64,000 nt of DNA from DASQDN01 sp963844855 (GTDB lineage: Bacteria > Acidobacteriota > Terriglobia > Bryobacterales > Bryobacteraceae), in assembly GCA_963844855.1 (NCBI GenBank), contig CAWJQP010000009.1:62001-126000 (forward strand), in the 5' to 3' direction. The translations under genes were made by a program, and so were the position numbers. Numbering within the stretch: the stretch's first letter is position 1; every line of letters starts with the position of its first letter. Below are positions 41,749 through 50,917 of the stretch, one piece after another. Below the pieces are notes generated by a model. That model saw nothing but the letters and a program-made list of their open reading frames with translations, made no database searches and was not told the origin of the DNA.

Positions 41749-42372
41749 TCACGCACGAGCCGCACTGGACCAGGGAAAGGCTTCGAACTCCTCGACAAGG
41801 CCAGCATTGACCGGATTACTGACAATGTATCTTTCAATGTTTCGAAATTCCTGTGCCGACTCGACCAAGTGATCGTAGCTCTCATCCTGCCAAAACGCCT
41901 GCCCCGCCCGGCCCAGCAGTTTGTTCGCCTGGCGAGCGCTGTAGCCTTTCAGCCGGCGGAGGAAGGTAGGGACATTCGTCAGTGGTGTAATGAGCATATG
42001 CACGTGATTGGGCATGATTACCCATGCATGCAGATCATAATCCGCCATCGCACAGTGCAGAATAGAATCGCGAGCGACTCTGGCAATCTCCGGCCGCTGG
42101 AGATAGACAGCTCCAAAGCGACCGGCGTCGAGCAGTCGGTCCATGGCAACGAAGGCTTGGCCGGAGGTCATGGACTCGGGCGGAAACTGCCGGCCAGCCG
42201 GCAGGCTGCCATGCAAACGAAATGTCACGAACAGCGGTTGCCCGATCGCGTAGCGATGAGGAAGTCGTCGCCTCGAAAAGTCCACCTCCTTGATAGTCCG
42301 CGTATGCTCCAGGAAATCTCTGCGGAATGCGGGTCTGGAGACCCGCCGCAGACGTGGACGTCTGCCCCACAA
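41749..42372 (-). mobile_element. REP-associated tyrosine transposase (RAYT, Y1_Tnp)
   Basis: Up to 207 residues. It has the HUH motif in WVIMPNHVHMLITPL, the metal/nucleophile region SYDHLVESAQEFRNIERYIV and the end SNPVNAGLVEEFEAFPWSSA typical of RAYTs (TnpA_REP). The first residues of the open frame are encoded by the right-hand REP unit, so the true start is probably further in, near 42290. RAYTs are domesticated IS200-like enzymes that mobilise REP/REPIN palindromes. The module sits between the RND operon and the selenoprotein candidate. Confidence 0.85.
42331..42372. repeat. REP palindromes, right of RAYT
   Basis: GGGTCTGGAGACCC (42331-42344), then the inverted copy of the 26-base unit at 42347-42372 with the palindrome CAGACGTGGACGTCTG. 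With the left copy this forms a REPIN-like frame around the RAYT. The unit ends nine bases before the first possible start of the next gene. Confidence 0.8.
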
Positions 42373-42404
42373 GACTGAAAATGCGTCGTTTTACCATAGT
42401 CTGT

Positions 42405-43661
42405 ATGCACACTCGTTGGCGTTTTGTTCTGGCAGCGATCATAGGCTTGTCGTTATTTAGCGCGGCGCCCTCGCCTGCCCAGGACGAAGATACGATCGAC
42501 TGGTTCGACAATTACGAGAAAGCGGTTCAGGAAGCGAAGCGAACGAATAAGCCGATCTTCCTCGAGTTCCGCTGCGAGGCTTGAATCGCCGGTCGTACTT
42601 TTGACGCACAGGTTGTGCTGTCACCGAAAACCTCACCCCGCGGCAAGTTGATGACGCAGTACGTGTGCGTGCGCATCCCTCGGATGGATAACGTCGACGT
42701 CGGTCTATTCGACTACGATCGTTACAACACGCTCTACTTCTTTCTCATGAATGCGGACGAGCATATTTATACGCGCTATGGCGGCCGCGATTCCACTTCG
42801 CAAGACAGCCATTTAAGCCTCGACAGCCTGGAACTTGCACTGAAAAAGGGCGTGGAACTCCATGAGGATTACAAGGCAGGCAAGATTGAGCGCACGCCAC
42901 GACCGAAACCGGTTTTGCCTCGCGAGAATCCGCTATTGGTAGAGAGGACTTTCGCTCGAAACGTGTGCGTGGAATGCCATCTGATCGGCGACTTCCAGTT
43001 GCAGTTGCGCGAACAGGAAGGCAAACTCGATAAGCTCTCCGAGATGTTCCGTTCGCCGAATCTGAAGACGATCGGCATCAATCTCGACATACCAAAAGGA
43101 TTGGTCGTAAAAGATGCGCAAGGACCGGCGAGCGCAGCTGGGATGAAACCCGGTGACACAATTGCCAAGATCGAGAAGACACCGGTCTGGACGTTTGCTG
43201 ATCTGCAGTATCGCTACGACAAGGTTCCGCGCGATTCCAAACAGATTCAACTCACCGTCCAACGCGATGGAGCGCCTTTCGACCTGGCGATAGCGTTACC
43301 GCCGCGCTGGTGGCTGACGGACATCCGCTATCGCCAACTCACGGTTGATCCACGAGCCTACTTTGAGTCCCGTCCGCTGACCGACAACGAAAAGAAACAA
43401 AACGATCTCCCGGTGGATGGATTTGCGAGCCGTGTAAGCCACGTGGATGGCTTCGCCCAGACCATGAAAAGCCATGACTTACGAGTCGGCGATATCATTT
43501 TCGGTGTGGATGGTGTCCAGCGTGATGAGCACGCGAATACGGCTGAGCTCTACATCCGCCTGCGAAAGACTGCCGGCGATTCCGTAACCGTCGATGTCCT
43601 CCGTGACGGGAAGCGATTCCAGATGCCGGTGAAAACATTCCGAATGAGTTTTAGAAAATGA
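42405..43661 (+). CDS. Candidate selenoprotein: exported thioredoxin-like CxxU protein with CxxCH motif and two PDZ-like domains
   Basis: The same frame is open before and after a single TGA at 42582-42584. Read through, it gives 418 residues: a signal peptide (MHTRWRFVLAAIIGLSLFSA...PAQ), a thioredoxin_7-like segment (WFDNYEKAVQEAKRTNKPIF, then LEFRCEA-TGA-IAGRTFDAQV), a CVECH haem-type motif at 188-192, and two PDZ-like domains (GPASAAGMKPGDTIAKIEK; DLRVGDIIFGVDGVQRDE). The TGA is residue 60, three after Cys57, so the pair reads C-E-A-U. A SECIS-like hairpin starts six bases after the TGA. ATG 42381 is an alternative start. The stop overlaps the next gene (ATGATGA). If TGA is not read as Sec, two ORFs (to 42584 and from 42615) result. 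Confidence 0.75.
42590..42626 (+). promoter_or_regulatory. SECIS-like hairpin after the in-frame TGA
   Basis: The upper stem is GACGCAC (42603-42609) paired with GTGC-T-GTC (42615-42622), with one bulged T. The loop AGGTT contains the GGU seen in bacterial SECIS loops. A lower CGGT/ACCG pairing (42590-42593 with 42623-42626) closes it. The loop lies about 26 bases after the TGA, within the usual range for SelB-bound bacterial SECIS elements. In-frame codons run through it. Confidence 0.65.
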
Positions 43662-44167
43662 TGAACACGCTACGCTGGTCTTTATTGCTATTGGCTATAG
43701 CGGCTCAGGCCGCCGAAGTGACACATGACGGTAAGGTCGTCCTGAGCTATCGTGCCCAGTGGGACGGGGATTACCTCGTCGTCCGCGCGGCGATCGAGCC
43801 GGGCTGGCATACATTCGTGATGGACAACCAGGAGCGCCAGAAGGAAAAGCTTAAGGGCAAGCCGTCGCTCGGCATTGAAAAGAGCACTGAGATTACCGTA
43901 GAAGGTCTGAACCCGACAGGCCCGTGGTTACAAAGCGAACCCAAGGATTTCTCGAAACCTGAGCTTCGCTGGTACAGTTGGGGCTTCGAACGCGACGCCG
44001 TATTCGCCACAAAGGCAAAGCGAGCGGGCCAGGGACCGGCGAAAGTCGGCATTCAGGGCCAAGCCTGTTCCGGCGATATCTGCAAGAACATCGATGTCGA
44101 GATTCCTGTGCCATCAGGCAAACAGGCGTCCGGATTGGATTTGAAAAGCCTTACTCCGGTTCGCTAG
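43658..44167 (+). CDS. DsbD-alpha-like (disulfide bond corrector) periplasmic protein
   Basis: 169 residues with a signal peptide (MNTLRWSLLLLAIAAQAAEV). The body matches the DsbD N-terminal (DsbC-like, PF11412) beta-sandwich: YLVVRAAIEPGWHTFVMDNQ, then a Cys pair in GQACSGDICKNIDVEIPV (C-x4-C). This domain accepts electrons and passes them to periplasmic thioredoxin-like partners. No membrane DsbD-beta or gamma part is present, so it would be a stand-alone carrier. It overlaps the stop of the CxxU protein, strongly suggesting a joint redox role. Its TAG stop overlaps the convergent sulfatase stop (CTAG). Confidence 0.8.
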   Translation: MMNTLRWSLLLLAIAAQAAEVTHDGKVVLSYRAQWDGDYLVVRAAIEPGWHTFVMDNQERQKEKLKGKPSLGIEKSTEITVEGLNPTGPWLQSEPKDFSKPELRWYSWGFERDAVFATKAKRAGQGPAKVGIQGQACSGDICKNIDVEIPVPSGKQASGLDLKSLTPVR

Positions 44168-45549
44168 TTTTCGACAAGTGGCAGCGAACCCACCGGTGTC
44201 TGTTGCACCCGCCTGGACAGCGTCTCGCGCCACGCCTCGCGCACCGGTTGTGGGAACGACGAGAGCAGGTTCTCAACGCGCCGCTGCAAATCGATGATTA
44301 GCTCTCTTTTCTCGGGAGCTCGATCATAGCTTTCGCCGGGGTCGTTGTCGACGTGGTAAAGCTCAGGATTGGCTAGCGGCAGATTGAGGCGGCCGCCTGG
44401 AGGATCCACCGTCCACGGATTTGTGTTGTAGCGGGAAAGGTGCAGTTTCCAGGGACCCCATCGAACACACTGCACGTTCCAACTATCAAAAAACAACAGA
44501 ATTTCGCGTTCGATATACGGTCGCTCGCCGCTCAGCATCGGCCAGATGTCCACGCCGTCGACAGATCCGGAGGCTGCGCCTGTCAACCGTGCAATAGTCG
44601 GCAGGAGATCCATCGTCGAGCCGATTCCTTCCGCCACGCTGCCTTCCGGGATGCTTCCCGGGAAACGAGCGATGCACGGTACGCGAACTCCACCTTCGTA
44701 AGTCGATCCTTTTCGACCTGCGAGATTGCCGGTGCTGCCCTGATACCAAGGGCCATTGTCACTGGTGAAGACCACTAATGTCTGCTCGTCAAGGCCGTTG
44801 TCTTTCACCGCTTTCAGAACCTCACCGACGCTCCAGTCGAGTTCCATGACCACATCGCCATAGATACCCAGTTCGGATTTGCCGGCAAAGCGCTCGGAAG
44901 GGGCCAGAGGTATGTGAGGAGCGGTATGCGCCAGATACAAGAAGAATGGACGTTCTTTGCTACGACCGATGAAATCGACCGCCTGATCGGTAAATCGTGT
45001 GGTGAGACTGGTTTGCCGCGGCGCAGCGTCTACAACGTTTGCATCCCGAAGGACGGGTAGCGGGTACATATCGTTGCTGTAAGGTACGCCGTAGTACTCG
45101 TCGAAGCCGTGAACATTCGGCGTGCATCCCGGTACTGTTCCGAGGTGCCATTTGCCGATGCAGCCGGTTCGGTAGCCCTGTTCTTTCAGGATTTTCGGGA
45201 TTGTCTGCTCGTATGTCTGCAGCCCGGAATTGGCGCTGGGCATCAGTACATTAACGACACCGGATCGCGCCGGGTAGCGACCAGTGAGTAGCGCCGCCCG
45301 CGACGGCGAACACACGGCACTAGCCGAGTAGAACCGCGTCAGTCGGGTACCCTCTCGCGCCATTTTGTCGAGATTCGGTGTCGGAATCGAAGATCCGTAA
45401 CACCCGAGATCACCGTACCCTAAGTCATCCGCAAGAATGACGATGATGTTCGGCCCTTTTCGACTTTGGCCGCCGAGAATAGTCGATGATAGAACTCCAC
45501 CCAGAGCGCGCACAAAGGCGCGCCTACCCAACCCCGCTTGCTGCTCCAA
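44164..45549 (-). CDS. Sulfatase (arylsulfatase family)
   Basis: 461 residues. It opens with a Tat-like signal (LGRRAFVRALGGVLSSTILG) and shows the alkaline-phosphatase-superfamily block NIIVILADDLGYGDLGCYGS. The sulfatase motif CSPSRAALLTGRYP has its Cys maturing to formylglycine. GKWHLG, HTAPHIPLA, FTSDNGPWYQG and GRKGSTYEGGVRVPCIARFP follow. It removes sulfate esters from an exported or extracellular substrate, probably a glycan. It is upstream of nothing on its strand but follows the arylsulfotransferase-like gene by ~100 bases. Confidence 0.92.
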   Translation of the reverse strand: MEQQAGLGRRAFVRALGGVLSSTILGGQSRKGPNIIVILADDLGYGDLGCYGSSIPTPNLDKMAREGTRLTRFYSASAVCSPSRAALLTGRYPARSGVVNVLMPSANSGLQTYEQTIPKILKEQGYRTGCIGKWHLGTVPGCTPNVHGFDEYYGVPYSNDMYPLPVLRDANVVDAAPRQTSLTTRFTDQAVDFIGRSKERPFFLYLAHTAPHIPLAPSERFAGKSELGIYGDVVMELDWSVGEVLKAVKDNGLDEQTLVVFTSDNGPWYQGSTGNLAGRKGSTYEGGVRVPCIARFPGSIPEGSVAEGIGSTMDLLPTIARLTGAASGSVDGVDIWPMLSGERPYIEREILLFFDSWNVQCVRWGPWKLHLSRYNTNPWTVDPPGGRLNLPLANPELYHVDNDPGESYDRAPEKRELIIDLQRRVENLLSSFPQPVREAWRETLSRRVQQTPVGSLPLVEN

Positions 45550-45651
45550 ACCCGCTCCTGCTGTCTACGGCTGGATTATTGTACCTCGTTCGCGGCAGGC
45601 GGAGCTATACCCTCCGAGGGGTACGAAGAGAAGGTCAATTTGGGGCGGCGG

Positions 45652-47400
45652 CTATTCCGGCGTGTAGAGGTCGATCATTCGAAACGATCTGTATTGCGCC
45701 GTCGGTACTTCCAATTGCGAGAGGAGCGCGCCGGAAGAGTCGTATTCAAGCGCTTGGCTCAGCATGTTGGGTAGCCATCCGGCGTTGAAATGATAGTTGC
45801 CGTTCGGTAGCTGCTGCGCCGAGCCAAGCGCCAGCGCATAACCGCCAAGATCGGCATTGAAAGTCAGTCGAGCCGTTCGAGCCGATTCGTCAATGGTCAG
45901 AATCTGGCCACGGCTATGGATGGAGGTGTTCGAAGCATAGCGCGTGTTGCCATTGTCGAAAAGAAGCACACCATCGCCGTTCACGATGCTGGCATCGTGC
46001 TGATGAGAGAACCAGGGGTCTGGGTCGTCAGAAAGGATTTGGAAATCGCCACCTTTGCCAAGGCGCCAAAGAACCGCGCCCGATCCTGTTCCGTTGGCGA
46101 AATCGATCTTGATGATCCAGTCCTGATGCCGCGCCGAGTAGAGGATTCCTCCGTCCGGAGTGACGGCGAGGGAGTTCCCGTGCAGCCAATCGTTGGCTAG
46201 GGTTGCCAGACGCATTACCGGACAGCCGCCCTGGCGTGGAGTACATTTCTCGTCGAGAATCGCCATGCGTGAATTGTCCAGATGATCGAAACCGTCCCAA
46301 ACCCACTCGACTTCCAGCTCGGCGTTAAGCAAGAGAATCATGTCCCCGATGACGGGCACGTCACCCTGGCCTTGTATATCAGTCAGAATTTTTTCGTTAC
46401 CTGCAAGCACAAGAAACTTGCCATTCGGCAAACGACGAGCCTCATGATGAAAACTCGTAATGCGGCTGCGTCCCAGCGCGTCAAGCTGTTCGTTGATACG
46501 AGCGGCATTCGTTTCAAGAATGGTGTTCCCCGCCAGATCGATCACACGCATCAATTGACCCGTGTCATCTGTTTCGTGGTTCTCGATCAGAGCCAGGAAT
46601 TGTCCACCGGCCAGCGGACGTGTAAGATACTGCAGCGTCTCTGCGATGTACCAAATCACATTGCCGCACATATCCGTCGCTATGCTGTAATCGAACAGAC
46701 GATTCTGCAGTAAGACACCTGGAGTGTTGCAGGAGCCAGCCAACGGACGCGTCGGGGGAGGATTGAAAGGAAGTGCTCCCGTTGTGAGCTGTAATTCGGG
46801 ACCCAGGGTAGTCGATCCGTCTGGAGCATGAATAGTGTGTTGAACCTTGTATTCTGTTTCCGGACGGAGCCCGGCCAAATAACTATTCATAGAGCGCGAC
46901 GCTACGCAATCCATCGGAGCAGTTGCGCGACGCTCGCCCGTAGGGGAGGTGAAGGTCACGGTCATACGGCTTCCTGCCTGACAGGGCGGCGCACTATATA
47001 AAGGGACAAGCTCGTTCGGTGTGCGCGAGATCGCCGGAGTGTCTCCCGAAATGCGGGAAACCACATTGTAAGAGTGGATTGTAGTGCTGGTTTCGCCGGT
47101 TTCGCTCAGACGCGCCGTGACTTCAACCTCATAAGCGCCTTCGCCTTGAATTGGAATCCAGTCCCAGATGTAGTTTGGACTGAAATCGCGCGCCATCCGG
47201 AACTGGCTTTCACCTGGAACCCGAACTCTGAATCGGTACCAGACGGGACCTTCAGAACTCTCGACATAGGGATACCAGCGAACCACATTCCCGACAGCGA
47301 CTGGCGACGCAGGATCCGCTACAACACCAAGCTCCATTGCCCAAAAAGCCGGAACGAATAGAACTAAAAAAGCGCTACCACTCATGAGGCGCAAGCGCAT
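45652..47400 (-). CDS. Arylsulfotransferase (ASST) family protein
   Basis: 582 residues with a signal peptide (SGSAFLVLFVPAFWA). Residues ~20-210 are fibronectin-like beta domains, followed by the ASST propeller: ITSFHHEARRLPNGKFLVLA, DWLHGNSLAVTPDGGILYSA, RHQDWIIKIDFANGTG, FSHQHDASIVNGDGVLLFDN. The histidines in these phrases match those of the family; one is the sulfate-transfer residue in AssT. It may move sulfate between phenolic donors and acceptors in the periplasm. Pairing with a sulfatase suggests linked sulfate-ester chemistry, which is inference. Confidence 0.85.
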   Translation of the reverse strand: MRLRLMSGSAFLVLFVPAFWAMELGVVADPASPVAVGNVVRWYPYVESSEGPVWYRFRVRVPGESQFRMARDFSPNYIWDWIPIQGEGAYEVEVTARLSETGETSTTIHSYNVVSRISGDTPAISRTPNELVPLYSAPPCQAGSRMTVTFTSPTGERRATAPMDCVASRSMNSYLAGLRPETEYKVQHTIHAPDGSTTLGPELQLTTGALPFNPPPTRPLAGSCNTPGVLLQNRLFDYSIATDMCGNVIWYIAETLQYLTRPLAGGQFLALIENHETDDTGQLMRVIDLAGNTILETNAARINEQLDALGRSRITSFHHEARRLPNGKFLVLAGNEKILTDIQGQGDVPVIGDMILLLNAELEVEWVWDGFDHLDNSRMAILDEKCTPRQGGCPVMRLATLANDWLHGNSLAVTPDGGILYSARHQDWIIKIDFANGTGSGAVLWRLGKGGDFQILSDDPDPWFSHQHDASIVNGDGVLLFDNGNTRYASNTSIHSRGQILTIDESARTARLTFNADLGGYALALGSAQQLPNGNYHFNAGWLPNMLSQALEYDSSGALLSQLEVPTAQYRSFRMIDLYTPE

Positions 47401-47494
47401 GATGTAGAGACTCTTTTGGCTAGGTAAATGGGTACAACAGATGCCGTACCAAAGATAGACTTTACATCAACCTAACGGTAAATTCTTATTCCGG

Positions 47495-47944
47495 TTAACC
47501 GCAATTTCGTGATTGTGGACGGGCAGCGGGTATGCCACTTATCGCGTGAGATGGCTGTTGGCGGGAAGAAATGGCAGCGCCGTAAGTATCATGAATTACT
47601 TTTAAGATCTCTTCAGGCGAAGATGTTTTTATCCAAATCCATCCACGCTCATTTATTTCGTCCCGACATTGCTGGCGCAATTCTTTCTCACTGACGCAGA
47701 TGACAAGGGTCTTGAAGTGAAATTGGGTCGCTGCGCGCGCAAGATCGAGTCCCCACATATCGGGGAGACGGATCTCGGCGATCAACACAGGATCCATCAA
47801 CGCTGACCGACAGGCGCTCAACGCAGCCTGACAATTTGGCGCGGCAATAACCAGCAATCCGGCCTCTTTAAGGAACTCGCAGGTTGACTCTCGAGATACT
47901 CTGTCGTGAATTGCGACGATAACCGGCCTGTCGTGTTTCCTCAT
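47495..47944 (-). CDS. Degenerate stand-alone receiver-domain protein
   Basis: Start ATG at 47944 (MRKHDRPVIVAIHDRVSRES); about 149 residues. The fold of a CheY-like receiver can be followed: first strand and loop, helix STCEFLKEAGLLVIAAPNCQ, the segment LIAEIRLPDMWGLDLARAAT, and the late Lys (IWIKTSSPEEILKVI). The phospho-acceptor Asp of the usual D-x-R-L-P-D is Glu, and the first acidic pair is IHD, so phosphorylation is unlikely. The Glu may mimic a fixed active state. The last ~30 residues have no domain. It lies between DUF1501 and the arylsulfotransferase-like gene. Confidence 0.65.
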   Translation of the reverse strand: MRKHDRPVIVAIHDRVSRESTCEFLKEAGLLVIAAPNCQAALSACRSALMDPVLIAEIRLPDMWGLDLARAATQFHFKTLVICVSEKELRQQCRDEINERGWIWIKTSSPEEILKVIHDTYGAAISSRQQPSHAISGIPAARPQSRNCG

Positions 47945-48012
47945 GGCGAATCCCGCCAACATTAGACTCAATGCGGAGGAAAACCGTACACCCAAAGCTG
48001 GTCGGCGAATTC

Positions 48013-49431
48013 TTATGCCAGCATTTTCTGCATTACGTTGCCGGCAACATCCGTAAGGCGAAATTCGCGGCCCATATGTTTGTACGTTAGGCGAGTGTGG
48101 TCCATGCCGAGACAGTGGAGCATGGTGGCTTGCAGATCGTGAATGTGAACCGGATCTTCCGTGATCTTGAAACCAAGATCGTCCGTCGCGCCGATTGTTG
48201 TCCCTGGCTTGATACCGCCGCCCGCCAGCCACATTGTGTAAGCGTTCGGATGATGGTCGCGCCCCCCGTTGTCGGGGTCCGAAGTGTTGCGGATCTCGAC
48301 CATTGGTGTGCGGCCGAATTCCCCGCCCCAGACCACGAGTGTGGAATCGAGAAGGCCCAGCTGTTTTAGATCCCGAATTAAAGCGGCAGTTGGTTGGTCC
48401 GTGATATCGCAATTCTTCTTAAGAGCTTTGTTGAGGTTCGTATGCTGGTCCCAACTCGCATGCATGAGCATGACAAAGCGTACGCCACGCTCGACCATGC
48501 GTCGAGCCAGGAGACAATTAGTCCCAAATTGCTTTGTTGTCTCCTGGTTAACCCCATACATTTCAAGAGTTGACGGCGATTCCTTCGAGAAGTCCATTAA
48601 CTCTGGACCCGCCGTCTGCATACGGTAGGCGAGTTCATACGAGGCGATACGGGAAGCAATCTCGACGTCTCCCGTCGCCATGAACCGTTCCTGGTTCAGA
48701 TCGCGAACTGCGTCGATCGTACTGCGCTGCTGTTCCTTCGAAACACCTTCGGGACTACTGAGATACAGAATCGGATCGCCGGTGCTTCGCAGAAGCGTCC
48801 CCTGGTACTCGGATGGCAGGAATCCACTCGAGAAATTCGACGCGCCGCCGCTGGTACCGACGCCAGAAGCGAGGACGGCGAATGCGGGCAGATTCTTCGA
48901 TTCGCTGCCGAGTCCGTAAACCGTCCAGGCTCCCATTGTCGGGCGACCGAACTGTTGCGCTCCCGTAAATAGAAGTAGTTGGCCGGGATGATGATTGAAC
49001 GCGTCGGTATGCATGGAGCGAACCATGCAGAGGTTGTCCGCCACGCTCGCGGTATGCGGCAGATAATCAGAGAAGATCATCCCTGACTGACCGTGCTGCT
49101 TAAATTCTCGCGGGCTGGCAAGGACCGCGGCCGTTGGCTTGATGAAGGCAAGCTTCAGATCCTTCGTCATCGAGGGAGGGAGCGGCTTTCCATGCCATTT
49201 TTGCAGTTCGGGCTTCGGATCAAATAGATCCATCTGGCTGGGGCCGCCTTCCATGAACAGGAAGATGACGTTCTTAGCCTTCGGAGCAAAATGGGGTTTC
49301 CGGGGCGCGAGCCCGGTCGGCGTCTCGGCCGCGCCAAGAAGTTCCGCGAGCGCCATCATCCCGATGCCACCGCCGGCTTGGCGCAAAAACGAACGCCGAG
49401 AGGCGATACGAGCTAGTTCTAAAGGATTCAC
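48013..49431 (-). CDS. DUF1501 family exported protein
   Basis: 472 residues with a Tat signal (ASRRSFLRQAGGGIGMMALA). Family text is clear: NVIFLFMEGGPSQMDLFDPK, HHPGQLLLFTGAQQFGRP, WGGEFGRTPMVEIRNTSDPD and GGRDHHPNAYTMWLAGGGIK. DUF1501 proteins are sulfatase/phosphatase-fold proteins of unknown activity, nearly always paired with PSD1 proteins in Planctomycetes, Verrucomicrobia and Acidobacteriota. It starts five bases after the PSD1 gene. Confidence 0.92.
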   Translation of the reverse strand: MNPLELARIASRRSFLRQAGGGIGMMALAELLGAAETPTGLAPRKPHFAPKAKNVIFLFMEGGPSQMDLFDPKPELQKWHGKPLPPSMTKDLKLAFIKPTAAVLASPREFKQHGQSGMIFSDYLPHTASVADNLCMVRSMHTDAFNHHPGQLLLFTGAQQFGRPTMGAWTVYGLGSESKNLPAFAVLASGVGTSGGASNFSSGFLPSEYQGTLLRSTGDPILYLSSPEGVSKEQQRSTIDAVRDLNQERFMATGDVEIASRIASYELAYRMQTAGPELMDFSKESPSTLEMYGVNQETTKQFGTNCLLARRMVERGVRFVMLMHASWDQHTNLNKALKKNCDITDQPTAALIRDLKQLGLLDSTLVVWGGEFGRTPMVEIRNTSDPDNGGRDHHPNAYTMWLAGGGIKPGTTIGATDDLGFKITEDPVHIHDLQATMLHCLGMDHTRLTYKHMGREFRLTDVAGNVMQKMLA

Positions 49432-49436
49432 GGCGA

Positions 49437-50895
49437 CTATTCCCTCACGATAAATTCGTCCAGATTCAACAAAACACGCCCAGCGGCCACCCAGGCTGCC
49501 ATTTCGGCTGGTTCGGCTGCGGTCGTCATCGGATTTAACGCCTTCGCCGCGGTTGGGTTCGCTTGGAAATACGTCTGCTGGTCGTCGACATATTTCGCGA
49601 GGCGTTCTCGCTCCTTAGCTGTCGGCTTGCGTCCCAACGCGAGCAGAAACGCGTGGTCTACTCGATTCGATGACGTTTCCGCAAGCAGACGGACCGCAAA
49701 GCCTTGCGCCGCTTCGAAGAAGACTGGATCATTCAGCAGATTCAGCGCTTGCAATGGCGTATTCGACCGGGAACGCCGCGTACAGGCGACATTCGAGTCG
49801 GGCGCGTCGAAGTTCATTAGCTGCGGGTACGGAGTGGTCCGCTGGAAGTGGATGTAGAGTCCACGGCGATAGCGATCCGGACCCTTGCTCTCCGGCCACT
49901 TCACGTTGTTTCCGTAGCCGAGTTCAGCGATGCCGGTCGGTTGCGGTGGACGGATACTTCGTCCGCCGACGGAAGTGTTCAGCAGACCGCTCGACGATAG
50001 CGCCGCGTCGCGAACAAGCTCGGCAGGCAGGCGCAACCGAATCTGCCGCGATAGCAGGCTGTTGTCGGGATCGCGTTCCTTTACTTCCGGGCGGACATAG
50101 GAATTTTGGCGGTAGGTCGCCGAAGAAACGATCAGGCGGTGCATGCGCTTCATGCTCCAGCCTGTGTCACGGAATTCGGATGCCATCCAGTCCAATAATT
50201 CAGGATGGGTGGGCTTTTCGCCTTGTGTTCCGAAGTCTTCCGACGTGCGCACGAGGCCGCGTCCAAAAAACTCCTGCCAAATCCGGTTAACAACCACGCG
50301 CCCAGTCAATGGGTTCTCTGAACCGGTCAGCCATTTCGCCAATTCCAGGCGATCCTTGGGAACAGCCTTCGTCAGCACGGCAGGTAAACCGGGTTCAACC
50401 TCCGGCCCCTTGCTTCGGTAATCTCCGCCCTGGGCAATGTAAGGCTTGGCGGCGGTCTTGTCCAACTTCACAGCCATGGCCTCGCTAAAGTAGGGCAATT
50501 CCGTTGTTAGCTTGGACAGCTTCTCGCGGACTTCCTTGAGCTTGTCGTCCTGCGCCTTGTCTTTCTTCACCTGGGGACCAGGATTGCCCAAGAACGCGGC
50601 CGTCATGCGCTCCTGCTGTCTGCCGGCTTCGTTGCGCCGGTTCGGTGAAAAGCATTTTGGTCGCATTGTCGTTCATGGCGCGGAAGCTGGTCACGAGAAA
50701 GTCCCACTCAATGTCGACGCCTGGATTCTCGACTGCCTGCCGCATCTTCGACTCCCATAGAGCCTGTTTCGGGGCGATGTCATACTCGGCGAGCAGGGCC
50801 GCGCGTTTCGCCTCATACTCCGGACGCGCTTTCAGATAAGGACCCACTTCGCCAGGGAGAGGCGCGTCGATGTCATCTTCCTCAATATCGGCCAC
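49437..50895 (-). CDS. PSCyt/DUF1549/DUF1553 protein, C-terminal part (two frames)
   Basis: Continues 50918-51971. One frame covers ADIEEDDIDAPLPGEVGPYL to NDNATKMLFTEP (about 50895-50645). After a shift near 50645 the next frame runs NRRNEAGRQQERMTAAFLGN to the end at 49437. The second part is the DUF1553 (PSD1) domain: LTGRVVVNRIWQEFFGRGLV, ASEFRDTGWSMKRMHRLIVS and the late NTPLQALNLLNDPVFFEAAQ. It lies five bases before the DUF1501 start, the classic pairing. These proteins are thought to act on exported polysaccharides; the chemistry is unknown. Confidence 0.85.
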
Positions 50896-50917
50896 GTACG
50901 AAAAGAGCTGATAATAC

